The notes beneath the pieces were generated by a model that ran no database searches, had not been told where the DNA came from, and saw only the letters and a program-made list of their open reading frames with translations. Below are positions 52,855-63,664 of a stretch of DNA of 64,000 bases, piece by piece (within the stretch, counting starts at the first letter, position 1; every line of letters begins with the position of its first letter). A program made the position numbers and the translations under genes. This DNA is from Apoda limacodes. Lineage: Eukaryota; Arthropoda; Insecta; Lepidoptera; Limacodidae. The stretch lies in NCBI GenBank assembly GCA_946406115.1, contig OX291551.1, positions 10,974,001-11,038,000 on the forward strand, written 5' to 3'.

Positions 52855-54235
52855 GATTATTATCATTTGTATTGCATGCAATAAAAAATCTGGAAGTAAC
52901 CATTGTTTCAACACTTGGGCAAATTTTTAAAACGTGTATTGTGCTTTTTATTGTAATAAAAGTTGATTAAATAATTGGAATAGCTTGTTATCTAGTGCAT
53001 TGACTCTAATTTGTAGCAAAAACCAAAAAAAATGTGGCTACAAAACGGTAAAAACGTTAAATCCCATACTACAAAAAAAAGTTTCAAGGCGTCTTAATAA
53101 AATAATTTACTACGGGAGTATATAACGAATATATCTAATAGTAATATTATATGACACTGTGTAATGAATTTTAGTACATTAGTATTACATAAATTAGCTT
53201 CCTGCCATATATCGCCTTCTTTAATGAAAGTTCAAAGGGGTTGGAAAAAATAACAAGTTACTAGTAAATTTGTTCTTTATTTAGTTGTTCCAATAATTAT
53301 AATTTATCTCTCTAAAAATCAAATCACACTAAAGAGCGGAATAAAAAATAATTTTTGGCTTATTTCACTTATCCCTTTATGAATTTTCATTTCAAATATT
53401 AAATATTTTTAATATGCCCTTTTCAGGCTTGACCCTTTTAAACAATAAATATTGTATTATTGATCTCAATTAATGTTTGAATTTTAAAAATTATTTAATG
53501 TTTAAAAAACAAGAAACTTGGTTCAGCCTTGATTTTAAATCAGATCGAGTTTTACCAATAGAACATTAAGACGAGTTATAACGTTCTGTGGTTTTACCGT
53601 TCTTGTGCCTGTCTTTAACTCAGCTTTGTGGGCTGAGGGGTGGTTAATCATAGTCTAGCCAAAATGGGCGCCTGCAACGTGTGCCATGACGGTTGGCGCT
53701 GCTTGATAAAAACCCGCGAGTCGTAGTTCCCGCTTACTATGAGCACTAAAGAAAGGATCCTTGGATCCGATTAGTAGCCGACTGAAAGAACTTTTATTGA
53801 CGAAATTACTTAATTCTGAAAACCTGTGATTTTTATTTTTATTTATTTTTTCATTGAATTTTGATTCCATTTATTTATTTCTTTGTTATTTTGATATTTT
53901 ATTAATTTTTAATTTTGACATTTCTTATTGAATATTGATTCTATTTATAATTTTTTTGTTTTACATTTCTGACATATTTGTTTAGAATATTTTCTAAATA
54001 TTCTTATTCCTTAGTGTTTTATTTTTGTATTAGACGATTTTTTATACATATTGTAATTTTCAATAAGAAATAAATTACACACCATGTTTATACTCTGCTT
54101 CCACTACATATATATTCTCTCGCGATAGAAGTGCAAAAGGAGTTTATGAAATCGGTAAAAAAATAGGCAAGGGATGCGAAATTTTATAATAAGTATTACC
54201 GACCCACAAAAAATATATCTGGCCATTAATTTCAT
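52855..54235. other. 1.4-kb AT-rich stretch
   Basis: A less AT-rich patch at 53590-53770 ('cgcctgcaacgtgtgcc...ttggcgctgcttgataaaaacccgcgag') may be a repeat with translatable pieces on the minus strand (53655-53870), but I cannot name it. The rest shows nothing. Confidence 0.35.
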
Positions 54236-54240
54236 AAGTA

Positions 54241-54475
54241 ACTAGCTGACCTAGCAGAAGTTGTTCTGCCCTTTACGTTGCTGCTCGCCCGCGATATTAG
54301 GGTTATTTTTGACTTTTTGTTCTTTCTGCTTCCACTTGATTTAGGCTATCAAATGCTAAAAGAATTTTTCATATCCGACCAGTAGTTTCAGAGATTAGCG
54401 TGTATAAACGCAAAACAAACTATAGTTTTACAGTTTTAGTATTTAACTATAGTTTAGTATATTAAGTATAGATAT
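54241..54475 (+). repeat. Lepidopteran 'actagctgacc...ttgttctgcc' repeat
   Basis: It opens 'actagctgacctagcagaag', then 'ttgttctgcccttta', 'ccgaccagtagtttcagagatta', and ends near 'tagtatattaagtatagat'. This is a common lepidopteran repeat layout. Confidence 0.55.
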
Positions 54476-54479
54476 TAAA

Positions 54480-54950
54480 AAACCGATTTTAAGGCGCAGC
54501 TTTACTTATGGTTTTCATACTAAAGTTGTTTATATTGACGTAAGTTTAGTCAAACTACAAAAATTTAAAATAATTGGCACGTATTTAAAACTAAATTCAA
54601 ATTTCATGCAAATGTTTCTTTTACAATAAAAGGGGATAAATACTATCCATTAGGAGCTGTCATTAGGGTAGGCCGAGGGTTGGTGCCCTCCTTGATTTAT
54701 TCTCGATTATAGCCCGTTTTTATCGACACTAAAGCGTGTAGTGTTTTATTTTCGCTAACATCTGCGACGCTCGATTAATAAGACAAATCGTTCTAGGATA
54801 AGTGCACGTTAAATTCCAGCAACTATATAGGCTTGTAAGCACTTACAAACACTAAAATATAAGTACTAAAACCTTTCAATATCTAAGGAGAAAACTGCTA
54901 CTATTTTTTTTTAATGTTTCTTATCTTATTTATATCTAACTTATAATAGT
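54480..54950. other. AT-rich stretch without recognised features
   Basis: Nothing recognised. Confidence 0.4.
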
Positions 54951-54954
54951 ACAT

Positions 54955-55340
54955 TATGTATTAAGGGTGGTAAGGAGAAAATTACTAACGAGAGGCTATT
55001 CAGAAGCCTAAGGCCGAAGGCTTTAATGACTCGAGTTTGTAATTTTCGTAAACACATTTTTTATCATCACATTTGCATTATAATAAAAAAAATATAAGGT
55101 AAACAAATAAATAAACTTACCAAATCACAATTAAAATGGCCGGAATATAAATAGAGAAAGCAACGCATTCGCCATACTTGGTAGAATAGGCGCGTCATTA
55201 TCGAGCGTGGGTTCTATGAACAACAATGACAAAAAAAATTACCAAGAAAAAGCCCGTGGGAGTAATTAAGGTCTTAGCACCCGCTTTACCTGCACATAAT
55301 AACACTGTTTACGAGTAAGTGTGATGAAAAAGTAATTATA
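54955..55340 (-). repeat. Dispersed repeat family A, copy 4, minus strand
   Basis: It reads 'attaagggtggtaaggagaaaattactaacgagaggctattcag', then 'aagcctaaggccgaaggcttta' (the hairpin block), 'atgactcgagtttgta', 'taggcgcgtcattat...gtgggttctatgaa', 'gctttacctgcacataataacac', 'tacgagtaagtgtgatgaaa'. It is the inverse of copies 1-3 and spans the full shared length. Confidence 0.75.
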
Positions 55341-55551
55341 TTTATACAGACCAACAACGGACGGCTATTTTATCTGCTATTTGCAAATGTAGGATATGGT
55401 AACCAACGATGATGATTTTGCCTTACTTGTTAAAGGAATTGATAAACGTATACGTATGTGGTTGTTGCGTCAGCTGTTTTATGTCCACACTTAACAAAGG
55501 GTTATTTGAGAAAAGGGGCCTGAGGCCATAGTTCAGCACGCTAGCCCCATA

Positions 55552-55755
55552 CGGATTGGCGAAAGTTGTTGAACCGGCCGTTAAAAATGGGAGATTGTAT
55601 GAAAATTTGCATAATCAGCTATTTTTGAACTTTACCAGCTCGTCAAGTTTAACAAACCATTAGACGGTTAACTATAAAAATAGCTAACGATAAAAATGTC
55701 CATAGAATCTCCCATTTTTGCAGACTGATTAAAGTTAGTTGGTACAGCCCGGCCT
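55552..55755. repeat. Foldback element with long imperfect arms
   Basis: The left arm ('ggccgttaaaaatgggagattgtatgaaaa...agctatttttgaactt') and the right arm (reverse complement 'ggccgggctg...aaaaatgggagattctatggaca...agctatttttatagtt') pair over about 75 bp. No TTAA or 8-bp duplication was found at the ends. Confidence 0.6.
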
Positions 55756-55821
55756 TAAAGGATTGTCATTATAAACATACGAATAACTTTTGATGGTATT
55801 GTTTTTTTTATATATTTATTA

Positions 55822-56395
55822 CTAGCTGCTGCCCGCGACGTCGTCTGCGTGAATGCTATATAATATCACTTTTTGTGAACGAAACCATAGCGCGATCTAA
55901 TTCGACGCCAACGCCATCTAGTTAGCAAATAGAAAACATTTTTATATGGTGAAAAATTATAACACATCTAAGTTATGACTTTACACGATTTTTATAAAAT
56001 AAATGGCTATGTGTGAGTAGAATAATTAATAATTAAGAAGCAAGTCAAATATGCGTCGTTAGATTACACGTTGTTACAGAATGCGTTGAAGAAATAAAGG
56101 TTCACTGCTCGTTCCCCGTAGGTGATAGTGTGATAATATGTAGCCTATATGTTGACTCGACTTCTTAATAATATTCGTGCCAAATTTGAAGTAAATCCAT
56201 GCAGTACTTTTTGAGTTTATCCCGAACATACATACAGACAAACAGACCAACAGACAAACAGGCAAAAATTCTAAAAACTTTATTTTTGGCTTCGATATCG
56301 ATTGCAGATAACACCCCAAGTATTGTTTAAAAAAAATATTCAATGTACAGTTTTGACTTTCCTACCATTTTATTATATGTATAGATATTTTAATT
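55822..56395 (+). repeat. Dispersed repeat H ('actagctgctgcccgcgacgtcgtctgcgtg')
   Basis: It opens at 55822 and carries 'gcgccatctagttag', a 'ccaaatttgaagtaaatccatgcagtactttttgagtttat' block, the 'cagacaaacagaccaacagacaaacag' run, and ends 'accattttattatatgtatagat'. The minus frame 56074-56343 is antisense to it and is not a gene. Confidence 0.7.
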
Positions 56396-56544
56396 TGATA
56401 CTGGAAATGATTTGTTTCATAAATATAAATAAATAATTTTAGGCACTATACACGGTACCATTTGGTCCCGAACTAAGTAAAGCTTGTACTATGGATACCA
56501 GATAACGGATAAAAATACATACATAGTTTTTTTGTAAATATTAT

Positions 56545-56690
56545 AATTACATAGAAAACACCCAGTCTGAAGACAAACACAAATATTCAGCACATAAAAG
56601 GTTTGGGTTTTGCGAAAATCAAATCCGTGCCCCTCGATACAGCAGTCGAATCATTACCCATTGAGCCATGGAGTCAACAAAATAAGTCAA
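56545..56690 (-). mobile_element. tRNA-derived SINE, minus strand
   Basis: The minus strand reads 'ccatggctcaatgggtaatg' (box A) and 'cacggatttgattttcgc' (box B position), then a body ending in 'acaaat...gtttgtcttcagactgggtgtt'. It follows the layout of the common lepidopteran SINE whose + strand reads 'aaacacccag.ct...acaaata'. Confidence 0.6.
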
Positions 56691-56694
56691 TTAA

Positions 56695-57290
56695 TGGTGT
56701 ACGTAAAGTTATGATGCAATTTTTCAGTGTATTTTTACGAGTTTTTTTGCAATACATTAAGAGTAGCAGCTGCAGTAAACCACTAGCCTGGCATCTTTAT
56801 CATCAGATCCTCCAAGTCTCTATTATGTTTTGGTGTGTTATCAAAACTACATACCTGTGCCAAGGGGTAACGTAATCAGTTTCAGTAGGTGAAAATCAAA
56901 CATCCCCTATTTTTCTACCTTAGGGATGGAATTTTTCTTTCAAATGGAAATGGGAGGCATCTTGGAGGTATAGCCGATCCACTAAAAGAGGAATCTTAAA
57001 AATGTTTATGCATAAAAAAATGTATTCCTACCTACAATCGAATTTGTCATCGAATACAATACATGCAATCGACTACAAATCGAATTGAGAAGGTTCCTTT
57101 TCAATCGTCAATAAAACCTAAATTGGTTGCAGGTACTTACTTGTTATAAAATAAAAGACCTCAACAATTCCTCCGGAAAAATATTATGAACTAAAAATTC
57201 TATATATAGCTTCTGAGCTGTGTTTGTATGATATTTAATCTTTAATTGTTTTCGTACGCGGAGTGTTATGTGATGACAAACATGCAAACC
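56695..57290. other. AT-rich stretch without recognised features
   Basis: The + frame 56603-56875 begins in the SINE and has no motif. Confidence 0.4.
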
Positions 57291-57469
57291 TTTTTGTTAG
57301 CATTGCAAGTTTGTAGTTAACTTGCCTATCTTAGCATTTTTTTGTTTTTTTGATGTAAATGTTGTTTTACTTGATTGTAGGTAGCAAATATAACCGAAAT
57401 AACATGTTAATAGCATATTTTGTAGATATAGATAGATATATTTTAATTTATGATATTTTTTTACTCCCA

Positions 57470-57617
57470 CAGCAATGATTCTTAGAATTAAATTGTTGTC
57501 ATATACTGACTTTTCAGGGTCAGGGTCAAAGTGTGCCCACGGAACCCTTTTACGAAGCCTACGTTTAGATACATGATGTTTCTTAGATTCAAAAAAATCT
57601 GTTTCTATTTGGTTCAA
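57470..57617 (-). other. Unidentified open segment, minus strand
   Basis: The N-terminal 45 residues of a 106-codon frame (MNQIETDFFESKKHHVSKRRLRKRVPWAHFDPDPEKSVYD) have a less AT-biased composition than the rest. No family is recognised and no splice pair is evident. It may be chance. Confidence 0.2.
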
Positions 57618-57651
57618 AATGCTTTGATATTCTTATTCAGTATAAAACTTT

Positions 57652-58165
57652 CTTTGCGCTAATTCGACTTACACTTAACATTTTTCGTTTCCAAAAAATA
57701 GCTTTGATTTTTTTATTTCGTAAATACGAACCTCCTAGTGCGCTAATCCTACTTACACTTGACGGTTTTTACGTTGCTGTATCCTTTTCCAATAAGCTAT
57801 TACTATACCAGATTTTATCAAAAGCTGCTTAGCGGTTTTAACAAATTCCTCCTCCTTCAAAAGGATTTGAAGTCATTAAAAAAGGTTTAAAGTTTTAATT
57901 CAGTAGGAAAAGCTTATTCGTCTCAAACTTGACCTTTTTAAAGTAGATATTTTACCCTAAGGTTATCTCCATCCTAAATTTCATTAAAATCAGCTCAGAA
58001 ACATTTCAAACTAATTCATATTTAATCCTCTCTGCACTAATTCAACTAACACTTGACCATGTTTATGCCAATTCCAAATTTCATCAAAATCGGCCGTGCG
58101 CTTAAACCAAATTACCTGTTTATTATCGTGTACAACGCTAAACCGACTCATGACGCTTGACAATT
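57652..58165 (+). repeat. Four spaced copies of a 'gcgctaattcgacttacacttgac' motif
   Basis: Related 30-bp words occur near 57655, 57738, 58030 and 58131, each followed by a T-rich segment and, in at least two cases, 'aaatttcatcaaaatcggc'-like words. Spacing is irregular. It looks like an old, expanded or repeatedly inserted repeat. Confidence 0.5.
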
Positions 58166-58310
58166 TTTGAGTTACAATGACCTTCTCCAAGGTGTTTGCC
58201 AGTGTTTTTCTTTGCCAAATTCTATAGAGTTCGAGTCAGTGTATCGGTTACCCGTGAAGCATATAGACAAAAATTATAAAAAAAACCCGCACTGACTAAC
58301 TATATCCATG

Positions 58311-58383
58311 GCTGTGACGTAAAAACAGACACTTTTCTTTCCATGGCTGTCAGAGCTGTGACGTAAAAACAGACACTTTTCTT
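58311..58383 (+). repeat. 44-bp tandem duplication
   Basis: 'gctgtgacgtaaaaacagac' to 'acttttctt' occurs at 58311-58339 and 58355-58383, exact over 29 bp. 'ccatggctgt' precedes both. Confidence 0.9.
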
Positions 58384-58865
58384 AGTCCAGCCAAAGTACC
58401 TACTTAGGATGTCGCGCTCTATCTAGCCCTCGTCCGATATCGTATAAATTTTATTGTGACGTTACATATGAAATTTCGTTTCAAAAAATGTATAGAAGGC
58501 AAATAAAATAAAAAGGGACCGCCAAAAAAATTACACTAGAATTTATGCAGCCTGCCAGATATACTTTGATAAATCCGAGACGCGATGTGATCGTGGATAA
58601 TGTTGCCAGACTAACATGTCAAAAAAAATGTTAAACCAGACCAATGCGTATATGATATAGAATAGTGACGTACGCAAATCCAAGTAATAAAAACTTCGGT
58701 AGCAGCTACCGTTTTTATCATGCTAGTCAGTTAAGCGATATTTTATCACATGTCTAATGAGATTAGATAATATAATACCTAAAAAAATAATTTTACGCAC
58801 TTTTGATTAACGTAATATATCATCTTCATCTTTGATATTCCATTCCATCTGATATCCCAATAAGC

Positions 58866-59130
58866 CATCGGCAGGGAATTCATCCTCACACACCTTAGAT
58901 CCTAAATGGTCACGTTTCAGGGAAACGTCCTCTGGCAGATGCTAAGGTGGTGAAATGACCTACCAAGGACTTATCTAAGGACTATTAGATACTATTTATT
59001 TGGTACTTCAAGAAAGAAGTTATTAGATATGTCGGCAACGTCCGATTTATGCTTCTATGTTGCAAGCGATCATATTAGCTAATTATCAGGTGCGACGTTC
59101 ACTGGTTTGCCACCTTGGTGGTATAAAAAA
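58866..59130 (+). mobile_element. Jockey-type LINE 3' fragment, degenerate
   Basis: 'cggcagggaattcatcctcacac' through 'tacttcaagaaagaagttattagata' and 'gtcggcaacg...ttgcaagcg' to 'gtttgccaccttggtggtat' plus poly-A. It is heavily mutated compared with copy 1. Confidence 0.85.
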
Positions 59131-59154
59131 ATCAATAAGCCAAGTCGAAGGAGC

Positions 59155-59290
59155 AGCCTTAAAACTGTGAGAGTTATAACTCATTAGCGTCCGCCAATTC
59201 GCATTGGGCCAGTAAGATGGGCTACGGCCCAAGCCTCCCCTCTTGAAGAGGCCTTTAGCCCTGTAAGTCCCATGTATGTGGGACGAAATG
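59155..59290 (+). repeat. LINE/SINE 3' tail remnant
   Basis: 'gtccgccaattcgcattgggccag...atgggctacggccc...ttgaagaggcctttagccc' resembles the tails at 19970 and the SINE 3' block. Confidence 0.45.
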
Positions 59291-59299
59291 GTTTAGGCA

Positions 59300-60225
59300 A
59301 CAACTCAGGTAAAATTTATCCCTATCAGATAACTGCAAATGGTATTAGATTTTTCTTTTTAGTGTCTAAGCATACACACCTACTCACATGAATTCTAAAT
59401 AAAACTCAGATAATAGTTCAGCATGTTTATTATAAGATACTGTTATGCCATAAAATTACGAAATACAGATTGTAAAAATATTTTGATTCAACCAGCACCA
59501 ACCTACGTCATGGCACAATGAAAACAGCAAAGCCATTTATAGCGTCGGATTACAAAAGTAGGTAAGTATTTGGTTTTTAGTGTAAAGAGAAAATGTGAAC
59601 TAAATGTCAATGTTTTATTTACTATTCCATTATCTAATATTTAACTACTTACGTAGTTTATATATTATATTACTATAGTGAATTCTATTATACACTGGCG
59701 AGCAATACTAACTAGTCACTTACATAGACGATTATATTTTCTAAACAACTCATGATAGCTCTATGAAGTTAAAGGAACATTGAAGCATATTTAATCACTT
59801 ATTTAATTATTTATGTGTAAAATAAAACTCTTTTTAATATACTTTTTGTTTCATGAAGCCATCTTTACAAAATAATGAAATATCGTTGTTTTGTAAGTGA
59901 CTAGTTTACTTTTGCTGGTCATTGTTTACTTACCTACCACATGAAGCGTGGTCAGAAGTTTTAGGGAACATCCAAAATTAGGTAAGTACAACAGACATTT
60001 AAAAAAAGTTTATCCTGAGTGTGGTAATGCTAAATCTTTTGGTAAATATTAAACAAAACTAACACATAAGGGAAAGGAAGTAGGGTCGAAAATCGACAAA
60101 ATTTAACAAAAATTATGAATAGTGGCTTAGGTCTATGTATACTTATTACTGAACTATTAGCAGATGCCGTTATATTAGTAGGCATAAGAAAAAGTCTATA
60201 CGCTCGATGCCGGGCCACAGGCATT
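59300..60225. other. AT-rich stretch without recognised features
   Basis: Nothing recognised; the 64-codon minus frame at 60030 is chance. Confidence 0.4.
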
Positions 60226-60227
60226 TC

Positions 60228-60345
60228 CTTGGAAAGGGAGGCTTAGGCTATAGTCCACTGCGCTGGCCCACTGCGAATGGTTGTCAAGCTAGTTGTCCAT
60301 CGACTGTCAAAGCTTTCAAGCCGTGAATAAGGCCTTTGACTTGGC
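60228..60345 (-). repeat. SINE 3' part, minus strand
   Basis: 'aggcttaggctatagtccactgcgctggcccactgcgaatgg' is the reverse complement of the SINE block 'aatccgca.tgggcc.gcgtggtggactatggcc'. Confidence 0.55.
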
Positions 60346-60398
60346 TTAACTTTTGCTGTCATTTGACAAAATGACAACATATTGATACCTGGACACAT

Positions 60399-60402
<4 letters not shown>

Positions 60403-60433
<31 letters not shown>

Positions 60434-60460
60434 AATTGCTCGTTTAAAGTCTTAGATTAG
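60403..60460 (+). repeat. (TA)n tract in a repeat G fragment
   Basis: About 28 bp of TA are followed by 'aagaattgctcgtttaaag', the same arrangement as at 31580-31620, so the tract derives from repeat G. Confidence 0.7.
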
Positions 60461-60549
60461 ATAGATAACTTATACATTAAGTACTAAAGAGTTGTAGGTA
60501 TTTTACATATAGGTACTTCTTAGTAATTTACATTTGTTAGAATCCCTCA

Positions 60550-60690
60550 TAACTTATACTAATATAATAAAGCTTAGGTGTTTGTTTGTTTTTGTTTGTT
60601 CGAACGCGCTAATCTATGGGACTGTCAGTCGGATTTGAAAAAATCTTTTTGCTCGGATTCTAGGGTATCCCTTAGAATGAAAAAGAGAAA
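60550..60690 (+). repeat. Dispersed repeat I, copy 3
   Basis: 'tatactaatataataaagc', 'tttgtttgttcgaacgcgctaatct' and 'tcggatttgaaaaa' follow the order in copies at 10025 and 43470. Confidence 0.55.
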
Positions 60691-61133
60691 TAGTCAGAAA
60701 TACCCCTAAGCGAAAACAAAGTAATAGCGCTGGAAGGAAAGGGCAGAACAACTGGTCATCTGGTAACACATATTCCGTAAGACTTTCAGGTTTCTACCTA
60801 CTTTGGTCTGAATTGTAAAGCCTTCAGTCGGACAGGGAACATTACCTAAGTAATCGGGCTCCGTTGGCACCTTTTGTGTATGGAACATTAAAAATGATTC
60901 AATATACTTATATTAAAATTGTGTAGTATAAGCACATGTTGGCGGGGCGCGCTCTAAGTACTTTGATAATACAGTCAAAAGATTAAGAGGAAATGTCCTG
61001 CTGTTTTTCCCATACAAACGTATTCCCCTATTTCCTTCCTGGATATGTATGATATATATTCACAATCACTACGTCTGTATGTTTTACTTTTTTGACATGC
61101 CAAAGTGTATAAGCACATATGCTACCTATATAT

Positions 61134-61379
61134 AGGGCTGCCACAAATACTGGTAACTTATACGGGACGTTTAAGGTTTTATCGCTCGAGATTAGCAATG
61201 AGTTTTAAAAAACTATATTTTCATGCCATTTTAATGCAATATTTCATTATATTGACCATTTGCGACAGTCTTCTTGTTGCATACCCGTATTTTTTTGTAA
61301 AACGTTACAAAATAGTAAGACGGAACAAGATTCACAAATACGGTGACAGTCCCGTATATACGGGACGTATGGCAACCCT
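61134..61379. mobile_element. MITE sharing the 'agggctgcca' termini, 9-bp target duplication
   Basis: It starts agggctgcca and ends tggcaaccct (one mismatch in the inverted pair). acctatata flanks it on both sides (61124-61132 and 61380-61388). Inside the right end is 'cccgtatatacggg', a palindrome. The 94-codon + frame (61105-61389) runs through it and is not a gene. Confidence 0.75.
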
Positions 61380-61585
61380 ACCTATATAGTAGATATACAT
61401 CGTTACTTAATACAATAATTTTATTTTAGAAAAGTGTGGTCTTACAGGTGAAATAATGTAGTTTGTTGACTTCTTTATTTATTTATATTTTAGTATGGGA
61501 AGCGGAAATTTATTTGTAGCAAGATATTTTAATTTGTTACTTATCCACAAATGACAAAGGAAGCTTCTATGATATTTTTTTTAAT

Positions 61586-61905
61586 TAGTAGCTTTTGCCA
61601 GCGGCTCCGCCCGCCCTAAATTTGGTTATCGGCTTGGGTTTCTTACGACAACTCCTTAATTATACTAATTAAGTTTGCCATAACAAGCCATAGCTGTAGC
61701 TAATTATCGTTTAAGTTCGGTTATAGTTATTTCCACGGGAACTTTTGAAGTTTCGGGATAGAAACTATTCTACATCCTTCTCCGGGACTCAAACTATCTC
61801 CATACCATTATAATTTCATCTAAATCGGTTCAGTGGCTTAAGCATGAAGAGGTAACAGACAGACAGAGTTAATTTCGCATTTATAATATTAGTAAGGATT
61901 TCGCC
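61586..61905 (+). repeat. Dispersed repeat H, full-looking copy
   Basis: It opens 'agtagcttttgccagcggctccgcccgc', shares 'ggttatcggcttgggtttcttacgacaactccttaattata' with 15532, then 'ttccacgggaacttttgaagtttcgggatagaaac', 'atttcatctaaatcggttcagtggctt', and ends 'tttcgcatttataatattagtaagga'. Confidence 0.75.
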
Positions 61906-61909
61906 CAAG

Positions 61910-62525
61910 GCTGCGTCCTAAACCTTAGGCTAACGGGACAGAGTTTCATGCTGTCTCTTTCTATACTGTACCAATATTAATTTGCTATCCTGCTGTCAGT
62001 GCTACCCAGGTTAATCAGAGTTGGGTTACCGCATCTCTAGGCAAGATCCAAGAATCTTCAAAGATCTTAAGAAGCCGGAAAGAAAATTATTTCATTACGA
62101 TTCGTAGGATTTAAAGTTCTCCGTAAACCATGACAGTTAACTTAGTTTTCTTTTTTTAGCTCAAGTAGTAATCATCCTTTTTTGTTTTTTTTTTCTTAAT
62201 TGTCTTATGTTTTTACAACCTCTCCTCCTCAAGAAGTCAGAAAACAACGATTAACTCAACTATTTTGCTTAAAGTTCTGATTCTACTTTTTTTTTTTTTT
62301 TTTCTGAGCTGACTATGCAGTTGGCTGTTGCAGCCATTACTGCTTCACCGGACTTTTGGGGCGAGACTCTGAAGGAGCCTCAGCCCATATATCATACCAT
62401 ATACCATCAGTAGTAACTTATAGTTTGTTGACTTCAAGAAAGTAATATGAAGAAGTTATACAAGGAACTTATTTGAGCTAAAAACCATATATTGTTTATT
62501 TTTGAAAACGTTGTTAACAGATTAA
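61910..62525. other. Stretch without recognised genes
   Basis: A poly-T run at 62288-62303 is followed by a GC-richer piece (62305-62400) of unknown origin. Confidence 0.35.
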
Positions 62526-62529
62526 AACA

Positions 62530-62672
62530 AGATGAGGTTCTTCAAGAAAGAAGTTATTAGATTTCTGAAAGGTCGGCAACGCGCAAGTGATACCCCTGGT
62601 GTTGCAAGCGTTCATAGGCTATGGTGACCGCTTACCATCAGGCGGGCCGTAAACTTGTTTACCACCTTAGAA
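62530..62672 (+). mobile_element. Jockey-type LINE 3' tail
   Basis: 'aggttcttcaagaaagaagt' through 'gatacccctggtgttgcaag' to 'cgtaaacttgtttaccacct'. This is nearly identical to copy 1 over the shared length. No poly-A remains. Confidence 0.9.
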
Positions 62673-62674
62673 AA

Positions 62675-63240
62675 ATGATGCACTAATGAACAAATTAATG
62701 ATTTATATAGAAGTAGGAGTTCGCCATTCGTTTCTTACGGAATCTCTTCACTTGTGTCAATTATTTAATCTCAAGAATAAGTAGTTACTGAATAATCAGA
62801 AAATTGATTTTAACGTGCAATTTTCTTTTGTAGCGTAGGGTGTGGTTTAGGATTGTTAGGTGTTTAACCTATATATATAATAATAATAATAATGTGGGAG
62901 CCTACTGGGTACTACCTAACCCAATTACACTTAATAAAATAAAATGTTTTACCTACTATTTTAAACTTATGAATGGTTAGGTATTATTCTTAAAAAAAAT
63001 ATATCTATTCTTGTGTTTTCTTTAGCAAGCGCATTTACTTTCATTTCTTAAAAGATAATGGATTTTTTTTTATGTAATTTTAAATATATTTAGGAATTAA
63101 ATTAAGCGATTTAAAATATTAAGTTGATATAGGTAGCTACCTAGATACCATGGTTTAACAATATAGGTAACTTACCAATTAGGTTTTGTAATACCTACTT
63201 GATCGTTACATAGATTTTGTTTTCTTTGAAGGTAAAAACT
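62675..63240. other. AT-rich stretch without recognised features
   Basis: A short TA/TAA tract at 62871-62893 is the only structure noticed. Confidence 0.4.
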
Positions 63241-63244
63241 AAAA

Positions 63245-63662
63245 ATATCGGCCAAGTGCGAGTCGGACTCGCGCACGAAGGCAAAAAAATCACGTGTGTT
63301 GTATGGGAGCCCCCCTTAAATAATTGTTTTATTTTAATTTAATCATCTATTTTTAAAGTAACTATACAACTTAATATTCTGAGAATATTTCAAGCGTCTA
63401 CCTGATGCCGTTATCAATATCGAGGAAAAACGAGCAAAAAAATCTCGTTTGTTGTATGGGAGGCCCCTTAAATATTTATTTAACTCTGTTTTTAAGTATT
63501 TGTTGTTATAGCGGCAACAGAAATACATCTTGAAAATTTCAACTGTTTTACTTATCACGGTTCATGAGATACAGCCTGGTGACAGACGGACGGACGGACG
63601 TATGGAAAGTGGAGTATTAGTAATAGGGTCCCGCTAATTACCCTTTGGCTTCGGAACCCTAA
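63245..63662 (-). repeat. Lepidopteran 'ggttccgtac' dispersed repeat, minus strand
   Basis: It starts 'atcggccaagtgcgagtcgg' and contains 'gttgtatgggagccccccttaaa' twice (63298 and 63452 regions), 'agcggcaacagaaatacat', 'cacggttcatgagatacagcctggtgacagacgg', and ends 'ggcttcggaaccct'. It is the inverse of 39757-40057 with an extra internal duplication. The minus frames here are not genes. Confidence 0.8.
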
Positions 63663-63664
63663 AA

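Noticed and set aside
57297..57470. C-terminal part of a 106-codon minus ORF
   Set aside because: The Lys/Tyr/Leu-rich composition expected of AT-rich noncoding DNA; only the first 45 residues were noted as open.
60706..60888. 60-codon minus ORF (MFHTQKVPTEPDYLG...)
   Set aside because: The composition is somewhat protein-like, but no family, splice pair or conservation evidence is visible; left out as a gene.
61105..61389. 94-codon + ORF with hydrophobic stretches
   Set aside because: It spans a MITE end to end, including both terminal repeats and one target duplication.
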